Positions 47,498-59,580 are shown, counted from the first letter of the stretch. The stretch is DNA of 64,000 bases from Cephalopachus bancanus (GCA_027257055.1 JAPVLO010000182.1:6510001-6574000), one strand, 5' to 3'. Notes: generated by a model not told the origin, from the letters alone. Made by a program: numbers and translations.

Positions 47498-47767
47498 TCA
47501 GCTGGGCTTGGTGGCTCAACCTGTAATCCCAGCACTTTGGGAGGCCGAGGCGAGTGGATTGCCTGAGCCCACGGGTTCCAGATCAGCCCAGGCACCTGGT
47601 GAGACCTTGTCTCTACAGTAAATCAAAAATTAGCCGGGCGTGGTAGCATGCGCCTGTAGTTCCAGCTACTTAGAAGGCTGAGGCAGAAGGATCGCTGGAG
47701 CCTAGCAGGTTGACGTTGGGATGGTCATGAGCATGCCACTGCACCCCAGCTCAAAAAAATTAAAAAA
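47498..47767 (+). mobile_element. Alu, lineage-related, full-length
   Basis: Perfect 12-bp TSD AAAGAATCGCAA (47486-47497 and 47768-47779). GGCTCAACCTG shows it is close to the private subfamily. Confidence 0.95.
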
Positions 47768-47836
47768 AAAGAATCGCAAACTGGGATACACAAGGAGTGC
47801 GTATTCTTTGCGTGAACACAGCTTTGACCCTACTCT

Positions 47837-48352
47837 TTTTTTTTTTTAAGAACATGAGCCAAAGTTTTATGGTTCATTTCTTGCATTTGAAGTACTCTTC
47901 AATGACATCCTTAGCCTGAGATTCTTTGCCGTAGTCCTTAACTACAATACAACTGCAACCAACTGCTTTATGGGGTTTTCCCTCTCTGTCAGTTTTACAC
48001 AAGTCTGCCCATGCCCCTAGTTTCTTGTCATCAACCTTCATTGGGTTGATTTGGTGCTCAGCACAAAAGGCCGCCACCAGCTTGACATACACAGGCTCAT
48101 CACAGATGGGTGCAAGCACACAGAGTTGGGCCTGGTGCTCGGCTACGGCTTCGGCAGCTTCGTGAATTCCACGCACTAGGCCGTCATGGATAAGGGCGAT
48201 CTTCGGCACCTCTTGTAAAGCCGTGTTCACCTCCAGCAGCGATGCCTTCCTCGGCCATGGCGGTGGATTATGGGAGACACCTAATCTGAAATGCACCCAC
48301 GCTTCAGTCACTCCTCAGCCTTCTCAGGACTTGGTGGTGTCGGGCAAAGAAC
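47837..48352 (-). pseudogene. RPS12P: RPS12 processed pseudogene (40S ribosomal protein S12)
   Basis: Intronless full-length retrocopy of the RPS12 mRNA; the parent protein is a 132-residue component of the small ribosomal subunit. On the minus strand the ATG is at 48258-48256 in a CCACCGCCATGGCC context and the stop at 47876-47874. The body can be read from VNTALQEV through [43 protein letters not shown] and [22 protein letters not shown]'s end. It is broken: 11 bases are missing after codon 10 (GGAGGT joined to GAACACG), which shifts the frame. Many substitutions are also present (for example NCDEP to ICDEP). The 3' UTR ACTTTGGCTCA and a poly(A) tail (T run 47837-47848) follow, and about 95 bp of recognisable 5' UTR precede the ATG. 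An 11-bp TSD GACCCTACTCT brackets the insertion (47826-47836, 48353-48363). Confidence 0.97.
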
Positions 48353-48363
48353 GACCCTACTCT

Positions 48364-50119
48364 CCAGGACACAATTATACGGACCTTATTATGCTAAAGA
48401 ACCCTTTGCTTACTTTGTGGCCCGTTTTTTATTACAAGGCTTCTCTCTGTTCGCTGAAAAGGCTTCTGGCTGGATCAGGAAACTCATGGCACTATCTTCT
48501 TTGCATCATTTCTTTGATTTCCCCAAATTCCTCTTTTTCAGACTGCTGTTTTTCTCTCTGCCCCCACCGTCCACTCCCATCTTCCTGTTCCGAAGCTCCA
48601 GCCCCTTGTGGGAACTCCCACTCCGCCGCGGTTTCCATCCTGAAAGGCACCTCTTAGCCCCAGCGCACTGTCGAGATGACTAACACATCCTGAATCCAAA
48701 GATGAATCACTCAAATTACCAGCTTCCACCAGTTTTTCACAGACCCTGTGACCTCCTCAGACGCCCACCCCCTCGCATCCCTGTCCTCCTGGAACTGTGT
48801 TGCTCACCGTTGTCCCCGTCCGCCCACCTCGAACGCTGTTGTGCCCACACTCCTGGCACCAGGGCATCCCTGGATATTTTGTGGACTTTCATGCTCCGTG
48901 GCATTCATGAGACACAACCACAACGCTCAATCCGCAGTTCTGAGTATAATTCCAAATTTTCCCAGTACACTCCCCCACATCCCATTGAGAACCTCCATTG
49001 TCTGTCTACTGTATTCCAGTGCTACAATTTGTATGAATTTCTTAAACACGCAATAACAACGAACACAATTCTTTCCAGGAGAAAGAAGGGCCACTCCACC
49101 CCGCAATTCCCCAAGAAACAGGCGACAGTTAATTTCACCTAAATCCCAAGCAGCCAATAACACTGTTCATAATGGGCTCTCCAGCTCACCCCACCTCACC
49201 CTCCGCCCTAATTTTCTAAATCTGCTCAGCAACCAGAGCCATTAAATCCAGAAACTAATTTGTAAGGAAAACAATGAGAAGAATAATCGTCTCTCCATAG
49301 GATTCCAACGGAGGGTCCCGTCGGACGGTATGCTGCTAAGATCCGAGAAGGTGTCCTGGAGGGAAAGGCCTATTAACATCCAAACCCCCCAGCGGAAGGG
49401 ACGCTGACCCACTGCAGAAATGGAAATCTGTCCCAGCCCACGGGAGCCCGCGCTCAGGTCCGCATTATTTATCCTGCAAACGAAGCTGCTAACAGTGCAA
49501 GCAATCATGGGCCGCACCCCACAGCTCAGGGGTGGCTTGCAGAGCCGTCCCCAGGACACGTGCCTGGGCTGCCTTGGAGCAGTGCTATTTACAAAAGGAA
49601 AATAAAGCACAGAAGCAGGAGGTGGAGAAAGAGCCAGAAAGGCTGAAGTGAAAGCGAGCTGGCAGGGAGGGCAGGCCGGTGGTCTTTGCACAGCCCCCGC
49701 AGGGAGGGCCAACCTTGCCCAAGTGGATCATCGACGTGATTGTCTGTTATTCATGGATGGGGGTCGGGGACTCAGAGGTGGGAGGCTTCACCTTGAGTCA
49801 TCCATGAGTCATAGGCAGGAGGCAGAAATAGCTCTATGACCCACTGTTCCTTGTCACAGACATCTCACAGCATCTGTAACCAGGACTCCTGAGTTGGGAA
49901 GGACTCGGGAGCTCCTTGCCGCCAGGCTGGTTCATTTGGTGAGATGTCTGTCCTCTTCCATGGCCAAGGCAAGTGACTGAAAGTCAAGGACAGGATCCTC
50001 AAGCAAACTTTCCTGGCCAAGGCTACCTCTTTACTCCCATCAAGTAGATGTGTTTTCCGTGGTCGGCAAAGCGTAACTCATCTGCTTTCTGTCTCTCCTT
50101 TGCCTCTTCTGTCTTCTGT
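48364..50119. other. Repeat-poor 1.75-kb block, no gene called
   Basis: No Alu, L1, MIR or L2 could be recognised, which is exceptional here. Several frames of 130-156 codons exist on both strands (48223-48657, 48702-49142, 49242-49712 minus) but overlap each other and carry no domain. Sequence such as GTCCGCATTATTTATCCTGC (49457) and GATTGTCTGTTATTCATGG (49738) looks constrained. A conserved noncoding element or an unrecognised exon is possible; I cannot decide between them. Confidence 0.35.
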
Positions 50120-50321
50120 TCTTTTTTTTTTTTTTTTAAGTCGGAGTCTCATTGTGTCATCCAAGCTGGAGTGCAGTGGCACGATCATGGTTTACCACAG
50201 CCTCGACTTCCCGGGTAGCTCTGTTGCCCAGGCTGGTTCTCGAACTCCTGGGCTCAAGCAATCCTCCCACCTCAGCCTCCCGAAGTGCTGGGATGACAGG
50301 AACGAGCCACCATGCCTGGTC
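50120..50321 (-). mobile_element. Alu with internal deletion
   Basis: Antisense; CCCGGGTAGCTCTGTTGCCCAGG joins the two monomers after loss of about 95 bp. Confidence 0.92.
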
Positions 50322-50549
50322 TGCCTCCTCTACCTACTTACTTCCTCACACTGCACACGCCAAGTCCATCTAGGACAGTCAGATCGCACCAGGATTTCAT
50401 GAGTTCCCGAAAGCCTTCCTTGATTAGACGGAACCAGTTTTGCTCTTTGCTCATTCTTGTGTTCCCTGAGGGCCTGTGACAGACAGTGCACATCGCCTGC
50501 CCCACACCCAAAGTCCCTTTAATTCCCATGTCATCAGAACTCAGATTGA

Positions 50550-51062
50550 CGGGGTCCGACCATTCAGTTCATGGACTCGTCCTAGAAAAAGTGCTCCATG
50601 CCTCCTTACCGAATATCACAACAGGCACCCTAGAAGGGCTCCCTTTGGGAAGCTATGCACCCATACCAGTGCCTAGTCCAGCAATTGTGGAACTCTTTCT
50701 CTGGAATGGCCATTGGAGCTATTGTCATATGACCCTTGATGTCCTGAATGCCATCAGATGCCTTCCTCTCAGTATTTCCTATATCTTTGGGCAGAGAAAA
50801 AAGTCATTGGAGGCCAGATCAGGTGAGCAAGGAGGGTGTTCCAATACAGTGATTTGTACAGTGCTGCCGATGTAAGCACTCGGTGGCAAGTTTGCAAACT
50901 TAATGGTCAGACCCCAACAAATAACGATGACAGCTCTGATGGCCAGGCCAGAAAAAGAGTTCCCAAACTGCTTTGATGGGTGGACTAGATGCTGGTGTTG
51001 GTGCATAGCTTCCCGAGGGGAATATTGGTTCTTTAGTTCACGAACCTAATTGTCAGACCTCA
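50550..51062. mobile_element. Palindromic mariner derivative, copy C
   Basis: Left terminal repeat GGGTCCGACCATTCAG, internal terminal repeat ending at 50915 (TTAATGGTCAGACCCCA), right terminal repeat CCTAATTGTCAGACCTCA; TA follows at 51063-51064. Left section 50550-50915 encodes on the minus strand the end of a mariner transposase (SPDLAS.DFFL with the third catalytic Asp). Section 50916-51062 is an inverted copy of the 3' end with about 45 bp missing near the terminus. Together with 18347 and 44507 it defines one family. Confidence 0.9.
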
Positions 51063-51168
51063 TAGCTCTCATATTTACCCTCTTCCTCTGTTGAAGGTGT
51101 TCCTTCCCCAACCCATTCCTGTTTTTGAACTCATCATATGAGAATACTAGTCTTAAAATGTAGGTTTT

Positions 51169-51446
51169 GGCTAGACATGGTGGCTCAAGCCTGTAAACCC
51201 AGCACTTGGGCAGGCGGAGGTGAGAGGATTGCCTGAGTCCAGGGGTTCAAGACCTCCTCTCTTTAATAAGTCAAAAAATTAGCTGGGAGTGGTGATGCAT
51301 GTCTGTAGTTCCAACTACTTGGAAGGCTGAGGCAGAAGGATCCCCTGAGCCCAGTAGATCGAGGCTGCGGTGGCCGGGAGCATGCTACTGCACTCCAGCC
51401 TGGGCGACAGCATTGAGACTCCAACTCAAAAAAAAAAAAAAAAAAA
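51169..51446 (+). mobile_element. Alu, full-length
   Basis: GTAGGTTTT flanks both ends (about 51160 and 51447). Left monomer lacks about 35 bp (CAAGACCTCCTCTC). Confidence 0.93.
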
Positions 51447-51459
51447 GTAGGTTTTATTA

Positions 51460-52043
<584 letters not shown>

Positions 52044-52343
52044 TTTCTCCTTCCCTGTTCTTTCTCCCCCATCCTCTGTAATGCATGCTTATCACGTGCT
52101 TACTTAGGGATTCCAGAGAGAAATCTTAAAACAGACCAGGAATGGAGTCCTGGCTGCCCGACCCTTTTGTTTGGGGGGAGTCACTGGATGGTTAATCCAT
52201 AGCCTGACTGCAGCTGAGATAGCAGCACCCAGACATCTGGAAGTACCACCTCCAAGATAAGCCATCACAACAAGAGGTCCAGACCTGTACCCTGTGCCAT
52301 GCTCGACGTTTCCTATACCAAGTTTCCCTTTAAGAAGCCTTCT
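52044..52343. other. Unassigned interval
   Basis: No gene or repeat could be supported. Confidence 0.3.
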
Positions 52344-52528
52344 GGCCGGTGGTGGTGGTGGTGCATGCCTGTAATCCCAGCAGTTTGGGAGGCCAAGGCG
52401 AGAGGATTGCCTGAGTCCAGGGGGTCGAGGCCAGCCTGGGCAACGTAGCGAGAACTAGTCTCTGTGAGTATGCCACTACACTGCAGCCTGGGTGACAGAG
52501 TGAGACTCCAACTCAAAAAAAAAAAAAA
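52344..52528 (+). mobile_element. Alu, internally deleted
   Basis: Left monomer joined to the last about 70 bp of the right monomer (CTAGTCTCTGTGAGTATGCC). TSD AGAAGCCTTCT versus AGACGCCTTCT. Starts with (GGT)n. Confidence 0.92.
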
Positions 52529-52838
52529 AGACGCCTTCTAACCAGCTTGAAAATTTGAGGTGGGCTTTGTGACTTTAGTCTGCCTTCTCCTCTGGGATAC
52601 ATTCTATTTCTCTTTCCACCAACTCCCATCTCTCAAATTTGGCTTTCGAGTGACAAGCAGCTGGACCTGGGTCTGCTAGTAAGCCCTAGGAGGGCCTGGT
52701 GAAGGGGGTGGCTGGGTGGTTGGTTGTGTATGAAAGGCGAGTGGTTTAGTAGCTTTAGTAATTGACTAGCCCTGGGAGGAACAGTTTCTCAAGGGTCAGC
52801 AAGGCCCCAAGAAGTCAAGGCATCGGAAAGGCATGATG

Positions 52839-53146
52839 GGCTGGGCACAGTGGCTCTTGCCTGTGATCCCAGAACTTTGGGAGACTGAGGCAGGAGGAAA
52901 TTGCTTGAGCCTAGGAGTTGGAGACCAGCCTGGGCAATGTGGCAAGACTTCGCCTCTACAAAAACAACAAAAAAATGGCAGGCATAGTAGCATGCATTTG
53001 TAGTCCCAGCTACTCAGGAGGCTGAGGCAGAAGGATCACCTGAGTCCAGGAGGTCGAGGCTGCAGTGAGCTATGATGATGCCACTGTACTCCAGCCTAGG
53101 CAACAGAGTGAGACCTTGACTCCAAAAAAAAACAACAAAAACCCCA
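52839..53146 (+). mobile_element. Alu, full-length, old
   Basis: AluJ-like dimer with an AACAAAAACC tail. Confidence 0.93.
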
Positions 53147-53481
53147 TGAAAACAGTAATCCTTGGAGCTGCTAAAGCTATCTAGAGACCATAGGAAAATG
53201 CCAACAGAATTCCTGAGAAGCCACTGCAGGCCTTTGAAGATGTTGAACTACCGAATTAAACCACTCTGATGTTCTCATTATCTGAAAGAACACATTTCTT
53301 ACTGCTTTAGCTACTTTTATTCAGCCATTAAGTTACTTGCAGCTGAAGCATCTTGATACAGTGTTTAAATCTTCACTTGACTCCAAAGGTAAAAGTCCTA
53401 ATTCTGCATCCAGTTGGTGGTATTTTATCACAGCGGCCCTAGGAAATGAATACAACTACCAACAGGGAATATTATTGAATA
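53147..53481. other. Unassigned interval
   Basis: Nothing supported. Confidence 0.3.
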
Positions 53482-53494
53482 TTAAAATATTACT

Positions 53495-53802
53495 AGCTGG
53501 GCTCGGTAGCTCAGCCTGTAATCCCGCGCCTTTGGGAGGCTGAGGTGAGTGGATTGCCTGAGCCCGTGGGTTCGAGACCCGCCTGGGCAGTGAGACCTCA
53601 TCTCTACAATAAATAAAAAAATCAGCCGGGCATGGTAGCGCATGCCTGTAATTCCGGCTACTCAGAAGGCTGAGGCGGAAGGATCGCCGGAGCCCAGCAG
53701 GTCGAGGCTGCAATGGCCGGGAGCGGCCACTGCACTCCAGTCTGGGCGATAGAGTGAGACTCCAACTCAAAAAAATAAAATAAATAAAATAAAAAAATAA
53801 AA
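53495..53802 (+). mobile_element. Young Alu, 5-bp-deleted subtype
   Basis: Diagnostic CCTGGGCAGTGAGACC and CGCGCCTTTGGG. Perfect 13-bp TSD TAAAATATTACTA (53482-53494 and 53803-53815); AAATA-rich tail. Confidence 0.96.
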
Positions 53803-53815
53803 TAAAATATTACTA

Positions 53816-53990
53816 TAAACCAGGAGCTACGCTAAGTACTCTGTATGCAGAATCTCTTCTAGTCTTCAGGACAGCCTCATAAAGTGGGTAACATTTTTAC
53901 CCACATTTTATAGGTGGGGAATATAAGATTTGGTGATAAGTCATGCCCACAGCCATCCAGGTAAGTGGTGAAGCTGGAGTTTTGAGGGGT
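53816..53990 (+). mobile_element. MIR SINE fragment
   Basis: CAGGAGCTACGCTAAGTACT, TTATAGGTGGGGAATATAAG, CATCCAGGTAAGTGGTGAAG in MIR order. Confidence 0.8.
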
Positions 53991-54109
53991 TGTTTGTTGC
54001 AGGATTGTTTGTTGCAAGGGTTTAAGGGTATTTTGTACATTTAAGGCCTCTGTGAATATTATGCTTTCTCCACAATTTGCATGGTTTTACCTGCTAATTC
54101 ATTCAGCCA

Positions 54110-55060
54110 AATTGAATGAATAATAAGCACCTCAAATTTAACATACCCAAAGTGGTACTCTTCATTTTCCCTTGCAAATTTCTTCCTCCATTTCCCATTA
54201 AAACACCTCCTTCCCTCTTGTCCCCAATCCTAGTTGATGGCTCTGTGCGTTTATTCCAGCCAAAATCCTGAGTCATTCTCACTGACCACCCACCCCACTC
54301 ACAGGAACAGCCAGCAAGTTCTCAACCCTCAGGTTGTCTATTAAATCTAACCTCATCTCATTGCCACTGCTGCCACCCCGTCCTAGCCGCCGCCGTCCCT
54401 CCCTGAGTTTACTGCTCAGTCCTGACCAGTCTTGCTGCTGGTAGCTTCCACGATTGCCCTCCCAGAAAGCAGCCAGGTGAGCTTTTACACTTTTTTTTTT
54501 TTTGAGTCGGAGTCTCACTCTGTCGCCCAGACTGGAGTGCAGCGGCCGCTCCTGGCCACCGCAGCCTCGACCTGCTGGGCTCCGGCGATCCTTCCTCCTC
54601 AGCCTTCCGAGTAGCTGGAATTACAGGCATGCGCTACCACGCCCGGCTGATTTTTTGATTTATTGTAGAGATGAGGTCTCGCCAAGTTGCCCAGACGGGT
54701 CTCGAACCCGCAGGCTCAGGCAATCCACTCGCCTCGCCCTCCCAAAGTGCTGGGATGACAGGCTCAACCACCGAGCACGGCTGATCCTCATATTCAAAAT
54801 AACCCCATTCCCTAACCCCACGCCATCCCATTACCCTGTTTTATTTCCTTCACTCTCTGAACATTAGCATATGTATATATATATATTCTTTTTTTTAACT
54901 TACTTTTTGCTTGTCTTTCATCTCTCTCCATTAGAATTTAAACTCCCTGAGAGCAGGGACCTCATCTATCTTGGTTCACTGCTTTATTCCGATGCCCAGA
55001 ATAGTGTCTGGCGTATAACAGGTGCTTTATAAAGACTGCCTGACTACAAGAATAAAACAG
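54110..55060 (+). mobile_element. L2 LINE 3' end, split by an Alu
   Basis: L2 sequence before the Alu (CACCTCAAATTTAACATACCC, CCTAGTTGATGGCTCTGTG, CCTGAGTCATTCTCACTGAC) and after it (CTCCATTAGAATTTAAACTC, GAGAGCAGGGACCTCATC, TAACAGGTGCTTTATAAAG). One of the most complete L2 ends of the window. Confidence 0.9.
54490..54781 (-). mobile_element. Young lineage-type Alu inside L2
   Basis: Antisense; GGCTCAACCACCGAGC at the end is the private 5' form. Keeps CCAAGTTGCC (undeleted). Confidence 0.94.
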
Positions 55061-55302
55061 TAAGATTTTCACAGCGGGGTCTTTGCTTTCAGTGTCTCTT
55101 TCATGTCTTTTGCTGCTCCCAGATCAGTGCTGTGGTGTAAACAGATGTTCACCAAGTGCTTACTGGTCGGATGACCAGAGAAGCCTTTCTTCGAGAAGTT
55201 CTGATCTTCTTGAACATAGAATTTTCTGAGTAGTCCCAGGATTTCACATTCAGAAATTCATCACACAGTATGCATAGATGAGATTCAGAAACTTGTCTTC
55301 AA

Positions 55303-55594
55303 TTTTTTTTTTTTTTTGATGTGGAGTTTCACTCTTGCCCAGGCTGGAGTGCAGTGACATGATCATAGCTATGGCAGCCTTGACCTGCTGGGCTCAGGCG
55401 ATCCTTCCGTCTCAGCCTTCCAAGTAGATGGAACTACAGGCGTGCGCTACCAGGCCCGGCTAATTTTTGATTTATTGTAGAGATGAGGTCTCGCCATGTT
55501 GCCCAGGCTAGTCTTGAACTCCCGGGTTCAGGCAATCCTCTCACCTCGGCTTCCCAAAGTGCTGGGATTACAAGTGTGAGCCACCACACCTGGC
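55303..55594 (-). mobile_element. Alu, full-length
   Basis: Antisense; CTTGTCTTCAA and CCTGTCTTCTA flank it. Confidence 0.92.
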
Positions 55595-56099
55595 CTGTCT
55601 TCTATGTTTTTTAATAGACAACATCTATGTTCAGCGAGACAGAGCCATTCTCCACATGCATGAAGTTTTGATCTGTCCCAAACTTGGGACCTAGCTATCC
55701 AACCAAGCTCACATATGCAAATACTTCCTGGATTTTTAATTATTTCCAACACAGAGAAGCCATTTGAAACCCCTTGCCAATCGTTCTGCATCTCTTATCA
55801 CTGCAAACTGCTTGGGAAAATGAGTTTTTCTGTCATGGGGGACAAAGAAGAAAACTAAGAAAACTATATTTTTAAAAATTAAGTCTACATTTGGTGCTAT
55901 TCTCAAATGCATTGAATCCATTTGTAATAAATGAAAGTGGATTTGTATTTCTTAAAATTGATTTCTTGGCAGTTTTTCTTCTTTGAAAGATTTGCCCATA
56001 GCAGATCCTTCTGCCATGAATTTTCTTCCTTCTTCTTTCTTTTCTTACTAATAAACTTTGAAAACTTAAAAATAAATTGATTTCTTGATTCCCCTTAGT
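55595..56099. other. Unassigned interval
   Basis: AT-rich sequence without recognised gene or repeat. Confidence 0.3.
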
Positions 56100-56172
56100 A
56101 CTTTTTTCTTTTCCTTTTCTTTCTTTTCTTTCTTTCTTTCTTTCTTTTTCTTTTCTTTTTCTTTCTTTTTTT
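56100..56172. repeat. Pyrimidine tract, (CTTT)n
   Basis: About 73 bp of CTTT/CTTTT repeats on the plus strand. Explains the F/S-rich frame here. Confidence 0.95.
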
Positions 56173-56196
56173 TGGGGGGGGCTAGCTCATTAACTT

Positions 56197-56454
56197 TCTT
56201 TTTTTTTTTTGAGTTGGAGCCTCACTCTGTCGCCCAGACTGGAGTGCAGTGGCTGCTCCCGGCCACAGCAGCCTCGACCTGCTGCGCTCCGGCGATCCTT
56301 CCGCCTCAGCCTTCCAAGTAGCCGGAATTACAGGCATGCGCTACCACGCCCGGCTGATTTTTTGATTTATTATAGAGATGAGGTCTCGCTGCCCAGGCGG
56401 GTCTCGAACCCGCGGGCTCAGGCAATCCACTCACCTCAGCCTCCCAAAGTTGCG
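56197..56454 (-). mobile_element. Young Alu, 5-bp-deleted subtype, 5'-truncated
   Basis: Reads TCTCGCTGCCCAGGCGGG; stops at CAAAGTTGCGG, missing the first about 30 bp of the element. TSD AGCTCATTAACTTTC versus AGCTCATTGACTTTT. Confidence 0.93.
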
Positions 56455-56579
56455 GAGCTCATTGACTTTTAAGCCTCACCAAGAGCTGGTCTCAACTCAA
56501 AATTCACTGGGGTGGGGTATTCAAGTCAAGCTGCAAACCCTGTGGCGGTAGGTTCCTGGAGCCCTTGAAAAGTCTGCAG

Positions 56580-57378
56580 GCACAAACAGACACTTCTAAA
56601 AAGAAGACATACTAGCAGCCAACAGATACATGAAAAAATGTTCAGCCTCACTAATCATCAGAGAAATGCTAATCAAAACCACATCGAGATACCACCTAAC
56701 CCCAGTCAGAACACCCAACATATAACTCGAAAACAACAGATTCTGGAGAGGATGCAGTGAAAAGGGAACACTTCTACACTGTTGGTGGGAGTGTAAACTA
56801 GTCCAACCTCTATGAAAAACAACGTGGTGATTTTTAAAAGAACTAGAAATTGACCTTCTATACGACCCACCAATTCTCCTTCTGGGAATATAGGAAGAAC
56901 TCAAAGCATTCTACAAAAAAGATACCTGCCCATGCACGTTTGTTGCAGCATTATTCACAATAGCAAAAACACAGACTCAAACCAGCTGCCCATCAAAAGA
57001 GAAGTGGACTTTTAAAATGTGGTACGTATGCATGATGGAATATTACACAGCCATAAAGAAGGACAAAATTATGGATTTTGCAGCAACTTGGATGGATTTA
57101 GAGTTCTATCATACTCAGTGATCTATCACAGAAACAAAGAACTGATTACCACATGTTCTCAGTTCTTAACTGAGTGGCTCCTGAACGTCTTTCACAATAC
57201 CACAAGAGAAAGATTGGCAATTAGGACACTGCCAGGGGTGCAGGGCAGCTCATAGCACCACTAAGAGTACCTAATCCTAAACCAGGGGTAGGGAGGACCA
57301 GTTTCACCTGTATGTGGACCACTTACGTACCCAACCCTGACTTGTATCCCACATCTTTAAAATAAAATAAAGGGGAAA
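56580..57378 (+). mobile_element. L1 LINE, 5'-truncated, recent
   Basis: 799 bp of ORF2 end and 3' UTR (AAGACATACTAGCAGCCAAC, TTGGTGGGAGTGTAAACTAG, AATATTACACAGCCATAAAG, CCCAACCCTGACTTGTATCC) with a perfect 12-bp TSD AAAAGTCTGCAG (56568-56579 and 57379-57390). Carries frame-breaking changes. Confidence 0.95.
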
Positions 57379-57584
57379 AAAAGTCTGCAGTCCGTAGAGT
57401 TAGCTGTGGGAAACTGAGCCTTAGATGATGCATCCTGGACATAGTTACTGCTGTTCTGAGGATGCAGCATCACCTAGAATATAAAGTCTCAATACAGTGG
57501 TATATATCCCACCCCTCCCCCGCCACCCTCCCGTCACCTTGTTCACCCATTCTCATTCTGGCTGAATTAAAGTCAGTCAGAAAG

Positions 57585-57615
<31 letters not shown>

Positions 57616-57897
57616 GAGTTGGAGTCTCACTCTGTTGCCCAGGCTGGGGTGCAGTGGCACACTCACAGCCACCGCAGCCTTGACCTGCTGGGCTCCGGCG
57701 ATCCTTCTGCCTCAGCCTTTCAAGTAGCTGGAACTACAGACACACACCACCACGCCCAGCTAGTTTTTGTAATTTAGTGTAGAGATGAGGTCTCACCATG
57801 TTGCCCAGGCTGATCTCGAACCCCTGGGCTCAGGCAATCCTCTCACCTTGGCCTCCCAAAGTGCTGGGATTACAGGCTAAGCCACCACACCCGGCCA
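57585..57897 (-). mobile_element. Alu with a long T tail
   Basis: Antisense dimer preceded by 31 T in a row (57585-57615). GGCTAAGCCACCACACC shows a form intermediate to the private subfamily. Confidence 0.94.
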
Positions 57898-58293
57898 GAA
57901 GAAAGTGATTGAAAGAAAGCTAAGTAAGTTTGGTGTTCGCCTCTAACAAGAAGCAGCAGGATCTGATTGGGACAATATTACCTCCAAAGAAAACTCTTCA
58001 AATTCTTCTTCCTTTAGTAAAAGGTGTTGGGAAAGCAATCTGATTAAGCATTTTTAAGCAATCTGATTAACGTGTTTTGGTTAAGGTTTTTTCATGGCAG
58101 ATAATAAAAACCCATCTGAGCTAGCTTCAACACAATAGGAGAATAAATTCTATGGATATGAGTATCTCACAGATCCCAAGATCAGGGAGAGGATATGTCA
58201 GGAGAGATCTAGACCGGGAGTTGGAAAACCCACAATAGCCAATTAAGGCATTCCTTGTTTTTCTTTCAACCTAGGATCATAAAAGCTCTCATC
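57898..58293. other. Unassigned interval, partly old repeat
   Basis: 58085-58250 (CATGGCAGATAATAAAAACCC, CTAGCTTCAACACAATAGG, TCTCACAGATCCCAAG) looks like an old interspersed repeat, family not assigned. Confidence 0.4.
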
Positions 58294-58592
58294 TCTGGCC
58301 TGGCTCAGTGGCTCAGCCTGTAATCCTGCGCTTTGGAAGACCGAGGTGAGTGGATTGCCTGAGCCCACGGATTCAAGACCTGCCTGGGCAACTTGGTGAG
58401 ACCTCGTCTCTACAATAAATAAAAAATTAGCCGGGCGTGGTAGCACGCGCCTGTAGTTCCCGCTACTTGCAAGGCTGAGGCGGAAGGATCGCCGGAGCCC
58501 AGCAGGTCGAGGCTGCGGTGGCCAGGAGCAGCCACTGCACTCCAATCTGGGCGACAGAGTGAGACTCCAACTCAAAAAAAAAACAAAAAAAA
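58294..58592 (+). mobile_element. Young lineage-type Alu
   Basis: GGCTCAGCCTGTAATCCTGCG form, undeleted; CTCTCATCTCTG flanks both ends. Confidence 0.95.
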
Positions 58593-58792
58593 CCTCTCAT
58601 CTCTGCTTCCCTCTCACCTCTCTAGTTCTTTCTTCTTCTCTGCAGATTAACCTTTTATGCGTCTCTCTACCTGACAGCAGCCATTCAACTCCCAGGTTTA
58701 CATATTCCCTGAATCACAACTCCAGATTCCTAGGAGAAAGAATCTGATTGGCTCAGCTTGAGACATGCATCCACTCCTGCTCAAGTGGCCAC

Positions 58793-59366
58793 ATGGGGAG
58801 GTGACCCCAAACAAAACCGGAATTTATTGATAAAAAATTGTGTGTTTATTCTTACATGTTTAAACTTCAGTGACCTTCAAAGTACTCTGATGCAATACAC
58901 CTATCGAGATGCTTTTTCCACTGCTCAAAACAGTTTTTGAACTCATCAATTTTGGTGCCTTCTAGTGCTTCTGCTGTTTTTTTGTTTCACCTCTTCCACT
59001 TTGGCAAAAATTTCCCTATGAGGACTTTTTTCATCCCAAGAAACTAAAAAAAGTTGCTGGGGATGAGATCGGGTAAATAGGGAGGGTGGGGCACAGGGGT
59101 CATGCTGCTTTTGGTCAAAAACTGCTCAACACGCAAGGCAGTGTGTGCACTCGTAAATCACCATCATGAAATGGGCAAACACATTGAAACTCTCCACAAA
59201 AAAAAAAAAAGAAATTCACTGAAGCCAAATGCTGTCTCTCACAACAACACTAGCTGGTACCCTGATGCCAGTGGGTTCCTAAAACATTTACTTAGTGGGG
59301 GAAGGTTGTACTACAAGGAGCCCTGCTTTCCAAAAAATAATTCTGGTTCTTTGGAGTTCCCCCTTG
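58793..59366 (-). mobile_element. Deleted mariner-like DNA transposon (family 2)
   Basis: Inverted ends GGGAGGTGACCCCAAACAAAACC and, from the right, AAGGGGGAACTCCAAAGAACC; TA at 59367-59368. Minus strand encodes the end of a transposase (KVEEVKQ-like near 59000, DEFK-like near 58940). The same internal join as at 16461-16995 (an A-rich run, then TTCACTGAAGCCAAATGC) shows both come from one deleted founder. Confidence 0.85.
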
Positions 59367-59385
59367 TATATATGCATATGCAGAA

Positions 59386-59580
59386 GGTGCCAAAAGATGT
59401 ATACACATTTTAAGAAAGGAAAAAACTGTTTTAAAATTGTAATACTCAATAAGATGAATACAAGTCCCATTGACTTCTGCAATTACAAGAGGTGCTCAAA
59501 GTGGTTACCATCAGTGTCCAGATACTGCTGATTCCAGCGAACATCTCTTAAAATGCGTAGATATATTTTTAGCACCTTCA
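59386..59580 (-). mobile_element. Fragment of a third mariner-like family
   Basis: Begins GGTGCCAAAAGATGTATACA, a terminal-repeat-like start, and on the minus strand reads GNHFEHLL followed by a stop, a typical end of a mariner-type transposase. Only about 195 bp are recognisable. Confidence 0.6.

Noticed and set aside
47874..48311. Functional RPS12 gene
   Set aside because: Intronless, poly(A)-tailed, flanked by a TSD and frameshifted; a pseudogene.
49242..49712. 156-codon frame on the minus strand
   Set aside because: Overlaps other frames, no family signature; kept only as part of a possible noncoding element.
56085..56321. Membrane-like F/S-rich small protein
   Set aside because: Translation of a (CTTT)n tract plus antisense Alu.
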